From the IMG/VR virus record IMGVR_UViG_3300032315_000356, positions 1-57,872 of that record: DNA of 57,872 bases; one strand, 5' to 3'. Source of the DNA: a virus. The position numbers were made by a program, and so were the translations under genes. Of this stretch, positions 1-7,633 are shown one piece after another (positions within the stretch are counted from its first letter, which is position 1; the number at the start of each line of letters is the position of its first letter). Under the pieces are notes generated by a model. It saw only the letters and a list, made by a program, of their open reading frames with translations. It did no database searches and was not told where the DNA came from.

Positions 1-420
1 GTAACAACTGCGGCACAACCAAATATCACTTCAGTGGGTACACTAACAGCACTGGGTGTAAATGGTACAGTAACAGCAGTAGCATTCACTGCCAATACAG
101 GTGTGTTCACAGGTAATGGCAGTGGATTAAGTGCTATAGCAGGTGCTAATGTTACCGGTACTGTCTCAAGTGCTACCACAGCAGGTACTGTAACAACTGC
201 GGCACAACCCAACATCACTTCTGTGGGTACATTAACATCACTGGGAGTCAACGGTACAGTAACAGCAGTAGCATTCACCGCTAATACAGGTGTGTTCACG
301 GGTAATGGCAGTGGATTAAGTGCTATAGCAGGTGCTAATGTTACCGGTACTGTCTCAAGTGCTACCACAGCAGGTACTGTAACTACAGCAGCACAACCCA
401 ACATCACATCAGTCGGTACT
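1..420 (+). repeat. Tandem 189-bp in-frame repeat in tail fibre gene
   Basis: Unit 1 spans 1-189 and unit 2 spans 190-378; a third copy starts at 379 and diverges after about 420. The period is exactly 63 codons, so the frame is kept. The copies differ by scattered, mostly synonymous changes. The array may continue upstream of the window. Confidence 0.9.
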
Positions 421-1080
421 TTGTCAACTGCAACAATCACGACTGGTAACATTACTACCATCAACAGTGGATTATTGCAGAACGGCAACTCAAACGTAAC
501 TATAACAGCAAACGGAAACGTTACACTAAATGCAGTTGGTGGAGCAAGAATCATTGCTACCTCAACCGGAGCTAACATTACCGGTACATTGGGTGTATCA
601 GGTAACTTAACTGCTGGTAACTTGATTGGTCCTTATGCAAATGGCAACTCGAACGTCAACATGCCAGCAGCCAACGGCAATATCAACATGTCTGTTGCCG
701 GTAACGCTAACGTTCTTGTTGTCACTGGTACCGGTATTAGCTCGACCCGCATTAATCCACGTATCGGTGCAATCGCTTCGGCTGCTACTATCACACCAAC
801 CGGTGACACATCTGATCAATATGAGGTAACCGCCCTTGCAACGGCTGCAACTATAGCTATACCAAGTGGAACTCCTGTTAACGGACAAAAACTAACAATA
901 CGAATTGATGATAACGGCACGGCACGGGCATTGACATGGACTACATCTGCCGGTGGTTATCGGGCTATAGGTACAACACTGCCAACAACTACCGTAATTT
1001 CTAAAACAGTCTACATCGGATGCATATATAATTCTACTGCTGGATTTTGGGATGTAATTGCTGTAGCGCAGCAGGCTTAG
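1..1080 (+). CDS. Tail fibre protein, C-terminal part (5' end outside window)
   Basis: The reading frame is open from the first base of the window, so the start lies upstream; a GTG at 34 is an internal codon of a repeat. The visible 359 residues are rich in Thr, Ala, Asn, Gly and Val. They begin with a 63-residue repeat in two full copies and part of a third, then a section with the words NITTINSGLLQNGNSN and IIATSTGANITGTLGVS. The last ~100 residues form a distinct C-terminal domain ending WDVIAVAQQA, of a type I recall from tail fibres of marine phages. A fibre or receptor-binding role is inferred from this composition and from the adhesin-like gene two positions downstream. A second fibre at 34615 carries the same middle section. 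Confidence 0.8.
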   Translation, partial: VTTAAQPNITSVGTLTALGVNGTVTAVAFTANTGVFTGNGSGLSAIAGANVTGTVSSATTAGTVTTAAQPNITSVGTLTSLGVNGTVTAVAFTANTGVFTGNGSGLSAIAGANVTGTVSSATTAGTVTTAAQPNITSVGTLSTATITTGNITTINSGLLQNGNSNVTITANGNVTLNAVGGARIIATSTGANITGTLGVSGNLTAGNLIGPYANGNSNVNMPAANGNINMSVAGNANVLVVTGTGISSTRINPRIGAIASAATITPTGDTSDQYEVTALATAATIAIPSGTPVNGQKLTIRIDDNGTARALTWTTSAGGYRAIGTTLPTTTVISKTVYIGCIYNSTAGFWDVIAVAQQA

Positions 1081-1095
1081 ATATGAGGAATAAAC

Positions 1096-1293
1096 ATGAC
1101 TGAATATATTTCAACTAGATGCGCTGTCTGTCAGCTTTCAGATGGATTAGTGATCAATATCATTGTTGCTGCCCCGTCTGATCTTTGGCCGGATGATTGC
1201 CAGATCATCGAGATCATGTCAGGACAAAAATGCGGCATCGGATGGTATTGGAATGGCATCGAGTTTGCTGCAACACCAACTGGAGCTGAATAA
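1096..1293 (+). CDS. Small tail-fibre-associated protein, unknown function
   Basis: A 65-residue protein starting at ATG 1096 after a GAGG ribosome site. It lies between the fibre gene and the glycine-rich adhesin, and its stop overlaps the next ATG (TAATG). The C-terminal half has a GIGWYWNGIEF stretch, a Trp/Gly pattern seen in small phage proteins next to fibre genes. It could be a fibre assembly factor or a minor tip protein. That role is inferred from position only. Confidence 0.6.
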   Translation: MTEYISTRCAVCQLSDGLVINIIVAAPSDLWPDDCQIIEIMSGQKCGIGWYWNGIEFAATPTGAE

Positions 1294-2303
1294 TGCCTAC
1301 GATAAAACTTACTTCTGGCACAACTTGGACTATACCAGCTGACATCACTGCCTCGACTGTGGTTACCGTTATTTGTATCGGCGGCGGCGGCGCCGGAAAA
1401 GACGCCGGCGTCGGCTTCATGTACGGTGGCGGCGGCGGCGGGGCGTTTTCTCTTACTACAGTTACAGGTCTTACCGGGGGCGGAACAGCATACATACAGA
1501 TCGGTTTCGGCGGACTCTCTGACGAGGTTGGGACAGGTGGCGACACTTGGTTTAATAAAGCTGCCAATAGTGCTCCTGGTCTTACTACAGATGGCGCTCT
1601 GGCTAAGGGCGGTTCTGCCCCAACCGGCACAGGCGGCGCGGCAGGTGGCGCCGCTGGATCAGGAGTCGGCACTACAAAATATAGCGGAGGTGCTGGCGGT
1701 AGTGCAGCACTTTCTAGCAGTTCGGGCGGAGGTGGAGGAGGAGGATCAGCCGCCTCCAATCTTGGTAATGGCTTCGCCGGCGGCGCCACAATTGCTGGAA
1801 TTAGAACGGGAGGATCGGGCGGCGGCGGAGTACGTTCTGTCGGTGGAGCACCGGTCACCCAAACTGGTGGCACTGGCGGCAACGGATATCCAAACAATGC
1901 CGGCGGCGCAGGCGGCACCGGCGTCTTCCCTGGTGGTGATGGTACAACCGGTGCCGGCGGCGGGGGCGGCGGAGCATCTGGCTCCATCAACGAGACCGGC
2001 ACCGACGGCGGCGAAGGCGGCCTGGGTGCTGAATATACTATTACCGCAGGTGGAACAGCGGGTGCCGGCGGCGGCGGCGGCGGCGGGGCGGGCGCCGGCG
2101 CGACGATATCTGGCAATTTCATCTTTGGGGGCAACGGCCGGGATGGCGGAGTGGGCGGCGGCGGCGGCGGGTCCGGTGGCTCGATCAATTCTGAAGGCGA
2201 CGGCACCTGCAATGGCGGGTTCGGCGGCAACGGCGGCAATGGATTGATTATAATCGAATATACACCAAGTTTAAATTCTGGCAATTTCTTCATGATGTTT
2301 TAA
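1293..2303 (+). CDS. Glycine-rich tail adhesin-like protein
   Basis: This 336-residue protein opens with a short beta-type domain containing TWTIPADITASTVVTVICIG. Almost everything after that is runs of Gly mixed with Ala, Ser, Thr and Asn. The pattern W-T-I/V-P-A followed by poly-Gly is typical of phage glycine-rich tip proteins. In S16-type T-even phages the gp38 adhesin packs such runs as polyglycine helices at the fibre tip. The gene directly follows the fibre gene, as gp38 follows gp37, so a receptor-binding role is a reasonable inference. Its DNA is far more GC-rich (GGC-rich codons) than the neighbours because of the Gly content. Long open frames on both strands here are by-products of that composition. 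Confidence 0.7.
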   Translation: MPTIKLTSGTTWTIPADITASTVVTVICIGGGGAGKDAGVGFMYGGGGGGAFSLTTVTGLTGGGTAYIQIGFGGLSDEVGTGGDTWFNKAANSAPGLTTDGALAKGGSAPTGTGGAAGGAAGSGVGTTKYSGGAGGSAALSSSSGGGGGGGSAASNLGNGFAGGATIAGIRTGGSGGGGVRSVGGAPVTQTGGTGGNGYPNNAGGAGGTGVFPGGDGTTGAGGGGGGASGSINETGTDGGEGGLGAEYTITAGGTAGAGGGGGGGAGAGATISGNFIFGGNGRDGGVGGGGGGSGGSINSEGDGTCNGGFGGNGGNGLIIIEYTPSLNSGNFFMMF

Positions 2304-2335
2304 TACCTGCGATTTGTTTTTAAGATAGTATATTG

Positions 2336-2779
2336 ATGAATGTGTTCTTGTCTGATTATTACATTAGGCTCCGAAATTGGCATGAGTTAAGAACATCATT
2401 GAAAGACTCCGATATACAAACTATATGCGTTGAGGTCGACAAGTTTTGGCAAAAATGCCCAATGAGTAATCATTATCTGCATCCGGCAGACATAGAAGAT
2501 TGGCCCGATCCATGGAACTTGTTGAATGACAATAACTATTGCGAGTATGCCCGAGCTTTAGGAATGTTATACACATTGATGTTATTGGGCGTACAGGACA
2601 TTGACTTTGTGGATGCAATAGACGATAATGCAAATGAAGTTGTATTAGTCATGGTTGACAACGCAAAATATGTAATGAACTGGTGCCCGGAGTCAGTACT
2701 AAATACTGATCTAACAGAATTTAAAATTACAAGGCGTATCGATATAGGTGTGCTAGCAAAGAAAATAGGTAAGATATGA
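2336..2779 (+). CDS. Conserved-type hypothetical protein upstream of nrdA
   Basis: A 147-residue acidic protein with no motif I recognise. It is rich in Trp, Tyr and Asp and lacks a signal peptide or membrane segment. ATG 2336 is preferred to the TTG at 2333 just before it; no clear ribosome site is visible. Its stop overlaps the nrdA start (ATGA at 2776-2779), so it is probably translated together with nrdA. Confidence 0.75.
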   Translation: MNVFLSDYYIRLRNWHELRTSLKDSDIQTICVEVDKFWQKCPMSNHYLHPADIEDWPDPWNLLNDNNYCEYARALGMLYTLMLLGVQDIDFVDAIDDNANEVVLVMVDNAKYVMNWCPESVLNTDLTEFKITRRIDIGVLAKKIGKI

Positions 2780-5097
2780 TTAGTATTATAAAGAGAAACG
2801 GTAAGTCAGAACCGTTGTCATTGGAAAAATGGCAAGCGCAAATCACGAAAATATGCAAAGGCATCACAGATGTGAGCCAGTCTATGATAGAAATCAAGGC
2901 TTCTCCTCAATTTTATGACGGCATCACTACGCAAGAAATTGATGAACTTACTCTTCGTGCCATCGTAGACTTGATTGACGTTGAATCGAACCCAGATATC
3001 GGTAATACTAACTATCAATATGTAGCGGGAAAACAAAGACTTTCTATGCTCAGGAAGTCAGTTTACGGGCAGTATACTCCTCCTCATCTATATGAGATCG
3101 TCAAAAAGAATATAGCTACAGGTCTCTACACTCCAGAACTTCTTGAATGGTATTCAGAAGATGACTGGAACAAGATGAATGATATCATTGATCATGCCAA
3201 AGACGAAACATATGCATATGCAGCAGTAGAACAACTAGTTGAAAAATATCTAGTCCGAAATCGTGCTACTAAAGAGATTTACGAGACACCCCAAGTAAGA
3301 TACATGGTCGCTGCTGCGACTGTATTCCACAGAGAAGAACCTAACAATGCAAGAATGAAGTACATCAAGGACTACTATCATGCTGCGTCCGACGGATTAT
3401 TCACATTAGCAACACCTGTTCTTGCTGGATTGGGTACACCAACTAAGCAGTTTTCAAGCTGTGTTCTTATTCGCAGTGACGATGACCTTGACAGTATCTT
3501 TGCGTCAGGTGAGATGATGGCCAAATATGCTAGTAAACGTGCTGGTATCGGTCTTGAGATTGGAAGGCTTCGCCCCCTCGGTTCGCCTATTCGCGGCGGC
3601 GAGATCATGCATACTGGTATGATTCCGTTTCTAAAGAAGTGGTTCGGTGATTTACGGTCTTGCTCGCAAGGTGGAATCCGCAATGCCTCAGCAACCATTT
3701 TTTACCCAATCTGGCATTATCAGTTTGATGATCTTATCGTATTGAAGAATAACCAAGGTACAGAAGAGACACGTGTCCGTCATATGGATTATGGGGTTGT
3801 ATTGTCTGCATTCTTCTGGCGCCGGTTTAAGAATAAGCAAAACATTACCTTCTTTGATCCAAACGAAGTACCAGACCTGTACGAAGCATTCTACAAGAAC
3901 ACACCACTGTTTGAAGAACTATATGTAAAGTACGAGAAGCGTAAGGACCTTCGCAAGAAGACTATGAATGCTGAAGAAGTATTCAAGGGCGGAATCCTCA
4001 AAGAACGCACTGACACTGGTCGTATCTATCTTGTCTTCATTGATAATGTCATGAACCAGGGCCCGTTTGATCCTGAATATCACACGATCTATCAATCTAA
4101 CCTTTGCGTTGAGATATTGCTACCAACAAAGCCATTCAAGCGTCTTGATGACCCTGCTGGCCGAATAGCGTTGTGTACCTTAGGTAGCATGAACTGGGGT
4201 GCGTTTAAACATCCAGAAGAAATGCGTCGTGCATGTCGTTTGTTGCATCGCAGTTTGAACAACATCCTAGATTATCAAGATTTCTTGTCAATCCAATCAC
4301 ATTTGTCTAACGAAGAGATCAGACCAATCGGTATCGGGGTGACAAATCTCGCATACTGGCATGCAAAGCGTGGCTACAAGTACGGCGAAGCGGATGCACT
4401 ACAAGATGTCAAGTCATGGGCGGAACATCAGACCTATTATTTGATGCAAGCTAATGTTGAACTCGCTAAAGAGCGTGGAAAATGTTTAGACAGTGACAAA
4501 ACACGATATGGTCAAGGTATCTTCTCATGGGAACTAAGAGCAAAAGGATCAAATGATCTTGCTGACTTCTCTCCTGAACTTGATTGGGAAACTGTAAGAA
4601 AAGAAATGTTGATCTATGGTGTGCGTAACTCTACAGTAGGTGCGGTTGCTCCAGTTGAGTCGTCGTCTGTTGCTATCAACTCTACAAATGGTATCGCATT
4701 GCCCATGAACTTGATCACTATCAAGGAATCTAAAGCAGGTGCATTCGTTCAGGTCGTTCCTGAATATCATAACGCAAGGGTTCGCAAGAACTATCAACTT
4801 ATGTGGGAGCAAACTGACTGTATCGGTTATCTAAAGACCTCAGCGGTACTGGCAGCATATATGGATCAGTCAATCTCTACTGACACATTCTACAATCCAG
4901 CACACTTCCCTGATCGCAAAGTCCCCGCTACACTGATTGCAAAGAACTTGATGCTCGCACATCATTATGGACTCAAGACACTTTATTACAGTCTCGTGTG
5001 TAAGCAAGGATCGAAAGAAGAAGCCGACGACATGCCTGTCATGTTAGATCCTATCGACTTTGATGACGAATCTGATTGTGACTCGTGTAAGTTATGA
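2776..5097 (+). CDS. nrdA: Ribonucleoside-diphosphate reductase, class Ia alpha subunit
   Basis: The 773-residue protein (E. coli NrdA has 761) reduces ribonucleoside diphosphates to deoxy forms for phage DNA synthesis. Residues 1-90 look like an ATP-cone regulatory domain. The catalytic set is visible: C229 in FSSC, N442-C444-E446 in NLCVE, C467 in ALCTLGSMN, the Tyr pair in KTLYYSL near the C-terminus, and the terminal redox pair C768/C771 in CDSCKL. These match E. coli C225, N437/C439/E441, C462, Y730/Y731 and the C-terminal cysteines. It is coupled to neighbours by ATGA overlaps on both sides. The beta subunit is two genes downstream, and a glutaredoxin that could re-reduce the C-terminal cysteines follows. 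Confidence 0.97.
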   Translation: MISIIKRNGKSEPLSLEKWQAQITKICKGITDVSQSMIEIKASPQFYDGITTQEIDELTLRAIVDLIDVESNPDIGNTNYQYVAGKQRLSMLRKSVYGQYTPPHLYEIVKKNIATGLYTPELLEWYSEDDWNKMNDIIDHAKDETYAYAAVEQLVEKYLVRNRATKEIYETPQVRYMVAAATVFHREEPNNARMKYIKDYYHAASDGLFTLATPVLAGLGTPTKQFSSCVLIRSDDDLDSIFASGEMMAKYASKRAGIGLEIGRLRPLGSPIRGGEIMHTGMIPFLKKWFGDLRSCSQGGIRNASATIFYPIWHYQFDDLIVLKNNQGTEETRVRHMDYGVVLSAFFWRRFKNKQNITFFDPNEVPDLYEAFYKNTPLFEELYVKYEKRKDLRKKTMNAEEVFKGGILKERTDTGRIYLVFIDNVMNQGPFDPEYHTIYQSNLCVEILLPTKPFKRLDDPAGRIALCTLGSMNWGAFKHPEEMRRACRLLHRSLNNILDYQDFLSIQSHLSNEEIRPIGIGVTNLAYWHAKRGYKYGEADALQDVKSWAEHQTYYLMQANVELAKERGKCLDSDKTRYGQGIFSWELRAKGSNDLADFSPELDWETVRKEMLIYGVRNSTVGAVAPVESSSVAINSTNGIALPMNLITIKESKAGAFVQVVPEYHNARVRKNYQLMWEQTDCIGYLKTSAVLAAYMDQSISTDTFYNPAHFPDRKVPATLIAKNLMLAHHYGLKTLYYSLVCKQGSKEEADDMPVMLDPIDFDDESDCDSCKL

Positions 5098-5291
5098 CCA
5101 CTAATAGAACCGACTTTAATGAGACTTGGTTGGCAGAAATGTCACGAGGATTAGGTACATTTCCTATGTATGATACTATTAAGTATAGTATAGGAGTACG
5201 CATCGGAGTTGCAGCAGAGACGACTAGAGGCCACGATGAGCGTTGGTTTAAAGATTTAGCCAGAACTATTATCAAACTATTGAGAGATTAA
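5094..5291 (+). CDS. Small hypothetical protein in nrd operon
   Basis: A 65-residue protein whose ATG overlaps the nrdA stop (ATGA), with the next gene starting 2 bases after its stop. No motif was recognised. The coupling suggests co-expression with ribonucleotide reductase. Confidence 0.7.
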   Translation: MTTNRTDFNETWLAEMSRGLGTFPMYDTIKYSIGVRIGVAAETTRGHDERWFKDLARTIIKLLRD

Positions 5292-5293
5292 CA

Positions 5294-5914
5294 ATGTTAG
5301 AAACAATCTGTGACATCCTAGTGGATGCATATAAACGCAACTGGATCACTAGTCGAGACGGCAACATCTCGATTAGACATCATGATCGCGACCACTTTTA
5401 CATTACACCTAGTGGGGTTCGCAAACAAACATTACAGCCGGATCAGTTCAAGAAGCTGCTGATAAACGGAGAACAGTGGGAAGACATGCCCTACACTACT
5501 ATCAGTAAGAACCTAATACCAAGTGGTGAAGTGCCTTTACACTTTGGATTGCAAAAGCAACTGGGTCAGCACAAAGATGATATTCGCGTGATTGTTCACC
5601 TTCATCCTACTTACTGTGTTGCAGCAATGCATGCCGGAATAGAACTAAGTGAACTAGTCAAACATTTTCCTGAACTAAGTAGATATACTACAGTTGGTAA
5701 AAATGTCGGGGAAGTTCCTCCTATTAGTCAGCATCTTGCCGATGAATGTTTTAAGTCCTTTAATCTTGACGCCGACGGTAATATCGACTATGATATAATT
5801 GGAATCAAGGGCCATGGTGTTGTCGCAATTGCTAACACACCATGGAGAGCCTATGAACACATTGAGCGGTTAGAACATATCTGCCATATCGTACTTGCTA
5901 GTGGGAATTATTAA
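5294..5914 (+). CDS. Class II aldolase/adducin family protein
   Basis: A 206-residue single-domain protein of the class II aldolase family, whose members act on sugar phosphates using a metal ion. The metal-binding histidines are visible as H102 and H104 in VHLHPTYC and H174 in GIKGHGVVAIA. A Glu in SGEVPLHF (E79) lies where the family has its catalytic acid, and ITPSG (37-41) matches the usual phosphate-binding region. The substrate cannot be told from sequence; ribulose/fuculose-phosphate aldolase or epimerase and methylthioribulose-phosphate dehydratase are all possible. It lies between nrdA and nrdB and overlaps nrdB by one base (TAATG), so it is part of that operon. Confidence 0.85.
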   Translation: MLETICDILVDAYKRNWITSRDGNISIRHHDRDHFYITPSGVRKQTLQPDQFKKLLINGEQWEDMPYTTISKNLIPSGEVPLHFGLQKQLGQHKDDIRVIVHLHPTYCVAAMHAGIELSELVKHFPELSRYTTVGKNVGEVPPISQHLADECFKSFNLDADGNIDYDIIGIKGHGVVAIANTPWRAYEHIERLEHICHIVLASGNY

Positions 5915-7008
5915 TGTCTAAAGATCAATATAATATAAGCGAAGTCCCTAACTATCTAAAACGAAAGATGTTTTTGGATGGGGTAGTGACTGTTCAGCGA
6001 TTTGAAGAATACCGCCAGCCCAAACTTGCAAAGTTTGAGGAAATGCAACGTGGATTCTTTTGGATTTCCGAAGAAATTAACTTATCTAAGGATGCGAACG
6101 ACTTCAAGGAAGCAAGTGATACGGTACGCCATATTTTCACTAGTAACTTACTAAGGCAAACCGCACTTGATAGTATTCAGGGCCGCGCACCGGTTCAAAT
6201 CTTTTCACCCGTTGCGTCAATTCCGGAGCTAGAGTCATTGGTATTGATATGGTCGTCGTTTGAAACTAACATTCACTCGCGCGCATATTCACACATTATC
6301 CGTAACATCTACAATGTGCCAAAAGAAGTATTCAATACGATTCACGATACCAAAGAGATCATCGATATGGCTGCTAGTGTAGGTGACTATTACGAGAGAT
6401 TGCATATTCTTAATTGCAAGAAAGAACTTGGTATTGAAGTACCAGAGCAAGAACATATCAATGCAATTTGGTTAGCACTTCATGCGTCATACGCGCTTGA
6501 AGCTTTCCGCTTCATGGTTTCGTTTGCTACTTCACTTGCAATGGTAGAGAACAAGATTTTTATGGGCAATGGCGCAATTATTTCATTAATACTAAATGAT
6601 GAGTTGCTTCACAAAGAGTGGACGGCATGGATGATCAATCAGGTTGTCAAAGAAGATAGTCGTTTTGTTATTGCTAAGACAGAATGTGAACAAGAAGTCC
6701 GCAAGATTTATGAAGATGTCATTCGTGAAGAAAAAGAATGGGCTATGTATCTTTTCAAGAAGGGCCCGGTAATCGGCCTCAACGAGCGCATCATGATTGA
6801 TTTCGTAGACTTCAATGCGGTAGATGCACTTAAGCAGATTGGAATCAAGTACTGGAACCCATCTTCAAAGACGACTCCTATTCCCTGGTTTAATAAGCAT
6901 ATGGACACTTCCAAGAAGCAGTCGGCCCTGCAAGAAGCAGAATCGGTTAGTTATGTTATTGGAGCTATGACGGCTGAGTTAGATTATGACCAATTGCCAA
7001 ATTTGTGA
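5914..7008 (+). CDS. nrdB: Ribonucleoside-diphosphate reductase, class Ia beta subunit
   Basis: The 364-residue ferritin-like subunit carries the di-iron centre and the tyrosyl radical. Visible ligands are D86 in ALDSIQGR, E117 and H121 in ETNIHSRAY, a Glu in ALEAFRF, and Glu and His in NDELLH. Y125 is the expected radical tyrosine, and the C-terminal VSYVIG holds the Tyr used for radical transfer (E. coli Y356). One oddity is that E117 and H121 are four apart, whereas E. coli E115 and H118 are three apart. D86 to E117 (31 residues) and His to Tyr (4) match E. coli, so one residue seems inserted between the ligands. It is the last gene of the coupled nrd block. Confidence 0.95.
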   Translation: MSKDQYNISEVPNYLKRKMFLDGVVTVQRFEEYRQPKLAKFEEMQRGFFWISEEINLSKDANDFKEASDTVRHIFTSNLLRQTALDSIQGRAPVQIFSPVASIPELESLVLIWSSFETNIHSRAYSHIIRNIYNVPKEVFNTIHDTKEIIDMAASVGDYYERLHILNCKKELGIEVPEQEHINAIWLALHASYALEAFRFMVSFATSLAMVENKIFMGNGAIISLILNDELLHKEWTAWMINQVVKEDSRFVIAKTECEQEVRKIYEDVIREEKEWAMYLFKKGPVIGLNERIMIDFVDFNAVDALKQIGIKYWNPSSKTTPIPWFNKHMDTSKKQSALQEAESVSYVIGAMTAELDYDQLPNL

Positions 7009-7069
7009 CCGTAGTTATTAAAATGTCGCCGTTAATATTACGATAAGTATTGATGTATAAGGAGAAAAA

Positions 7070-7303
7070 ATGAACGCAATTATCTGGTCACGAGACAACT
7101 GTCCTTACTGTATACAGGCTAAAACACTTCTAGAACAGAAGGGCATCGAGTATGAAGAACGAAAGATTGGGGAAGGCTATACTAGAGAAGATTTATTAGA
7201 AGTGGCGCCGCGCGCCCGAACCGTACCGCAGATTTTCCTTAATGGTGAACTGATCGGCGGATTCACAGAACTTAGAGCTAAATTTTTAGCAGAAGCAGCA
7301 TAA
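7070..7303 (+). CDS. grx: Glutaredoxin
   Basis: A 77-residue thioredoxin-fold protein with the dithiol active site CPYC at 11-14, a TVPQIF cis-Pro segment and a C-terminal GG motif. It should reduce NrdA disulfides using glutathione. A strong AAGGAG ribosome site precedes ATG 7070. A degenerate late-type sequence (GATAAGTAT, 7042-7049) lies upstream and might be a promoter. Position after nrdAB fits the role. Confidence 0.93.
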   Translation: MNAIIWSRDNCPYCIQAKTLLEQKGIEYEERKIGEGYTREDLLEVAPRARTVPQIFLNGELIGGFTELRAKFLAEAA

Positions 7304-7315
7304 AGGAAATATATT

Positions 7316-7615
7316 ATGAAAATCACGGTCGGGGATGTATGGACATTCAAGATGAATAGCGGTGAAGAAATTATCGCTAAAGTAAGTAAAGTAGAAGACA
7401 CTGAAGTCCTTTTACATCAACCGGTTTCGGTCGCTCCGGGACCTCAAGGACTAGGATTAGTTCCCAGTCTGTTTACTGCAGGAGTAAAGGCCGAAGTAAG
7501 ACTAAACACTAGTAATATCGCTTTTTATGCGTTGACGGACGACAGTATCAAGGCAAAGTACATCGAAGCAACAACTGGATTAGTGGTGCCTGACAAAAAA
7601 CTCATACTTGGCTAG
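7316..7615 (+). CDS. Small beta-rich protein, possible Sm/Hfq-like fold
   Basis: A 99-residue protein that starts KITVGDVWTFKMNSGEEIIAKV, a pattern of short strands around a conserved Gly like that of small Sm-type beta-barrels. A similar protein is common near the structural genes of marine T4-like phages. An RNA-binding role is only a suggestion from the fold-like pattern. It follows the glutaredoxin by 12 bases and may share its transcript. Confidence 0.65.
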   Translation: MKITVGDVWTFKMNSGEEIIAKVSKVEDTEVLLHQPVSVAPGPQGLGLVPSLFTAGVKAEVRLNTSNIAFYALTDDSIKAKYIEATTGLVVPDKKLILG

Positions 7616-7633
7616 TGGATAGAGTAAAAGCAT

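Noticed and set aside
1-420. CRISPR-like array from regular repeats
   Set aside because: The 189-bp units are contiguous and in frame within a fibre gene, without spacers.
1426-2247. 273-codon + strand frame inside the adhesin gene
   Set aside because: It is a shifted reading of the same GC-rich repeats, giving Ala/Leu-rich nonsense; the 1293 frame has better start, end and neighbours.
1214-2293. Long proline-rich frame on the minus strand
   Set aside because: It is the complement of GGC/GGT glycine codons in the adhesin gene; it has no promoter or ribosome site and an implausible poly-Pro composition.
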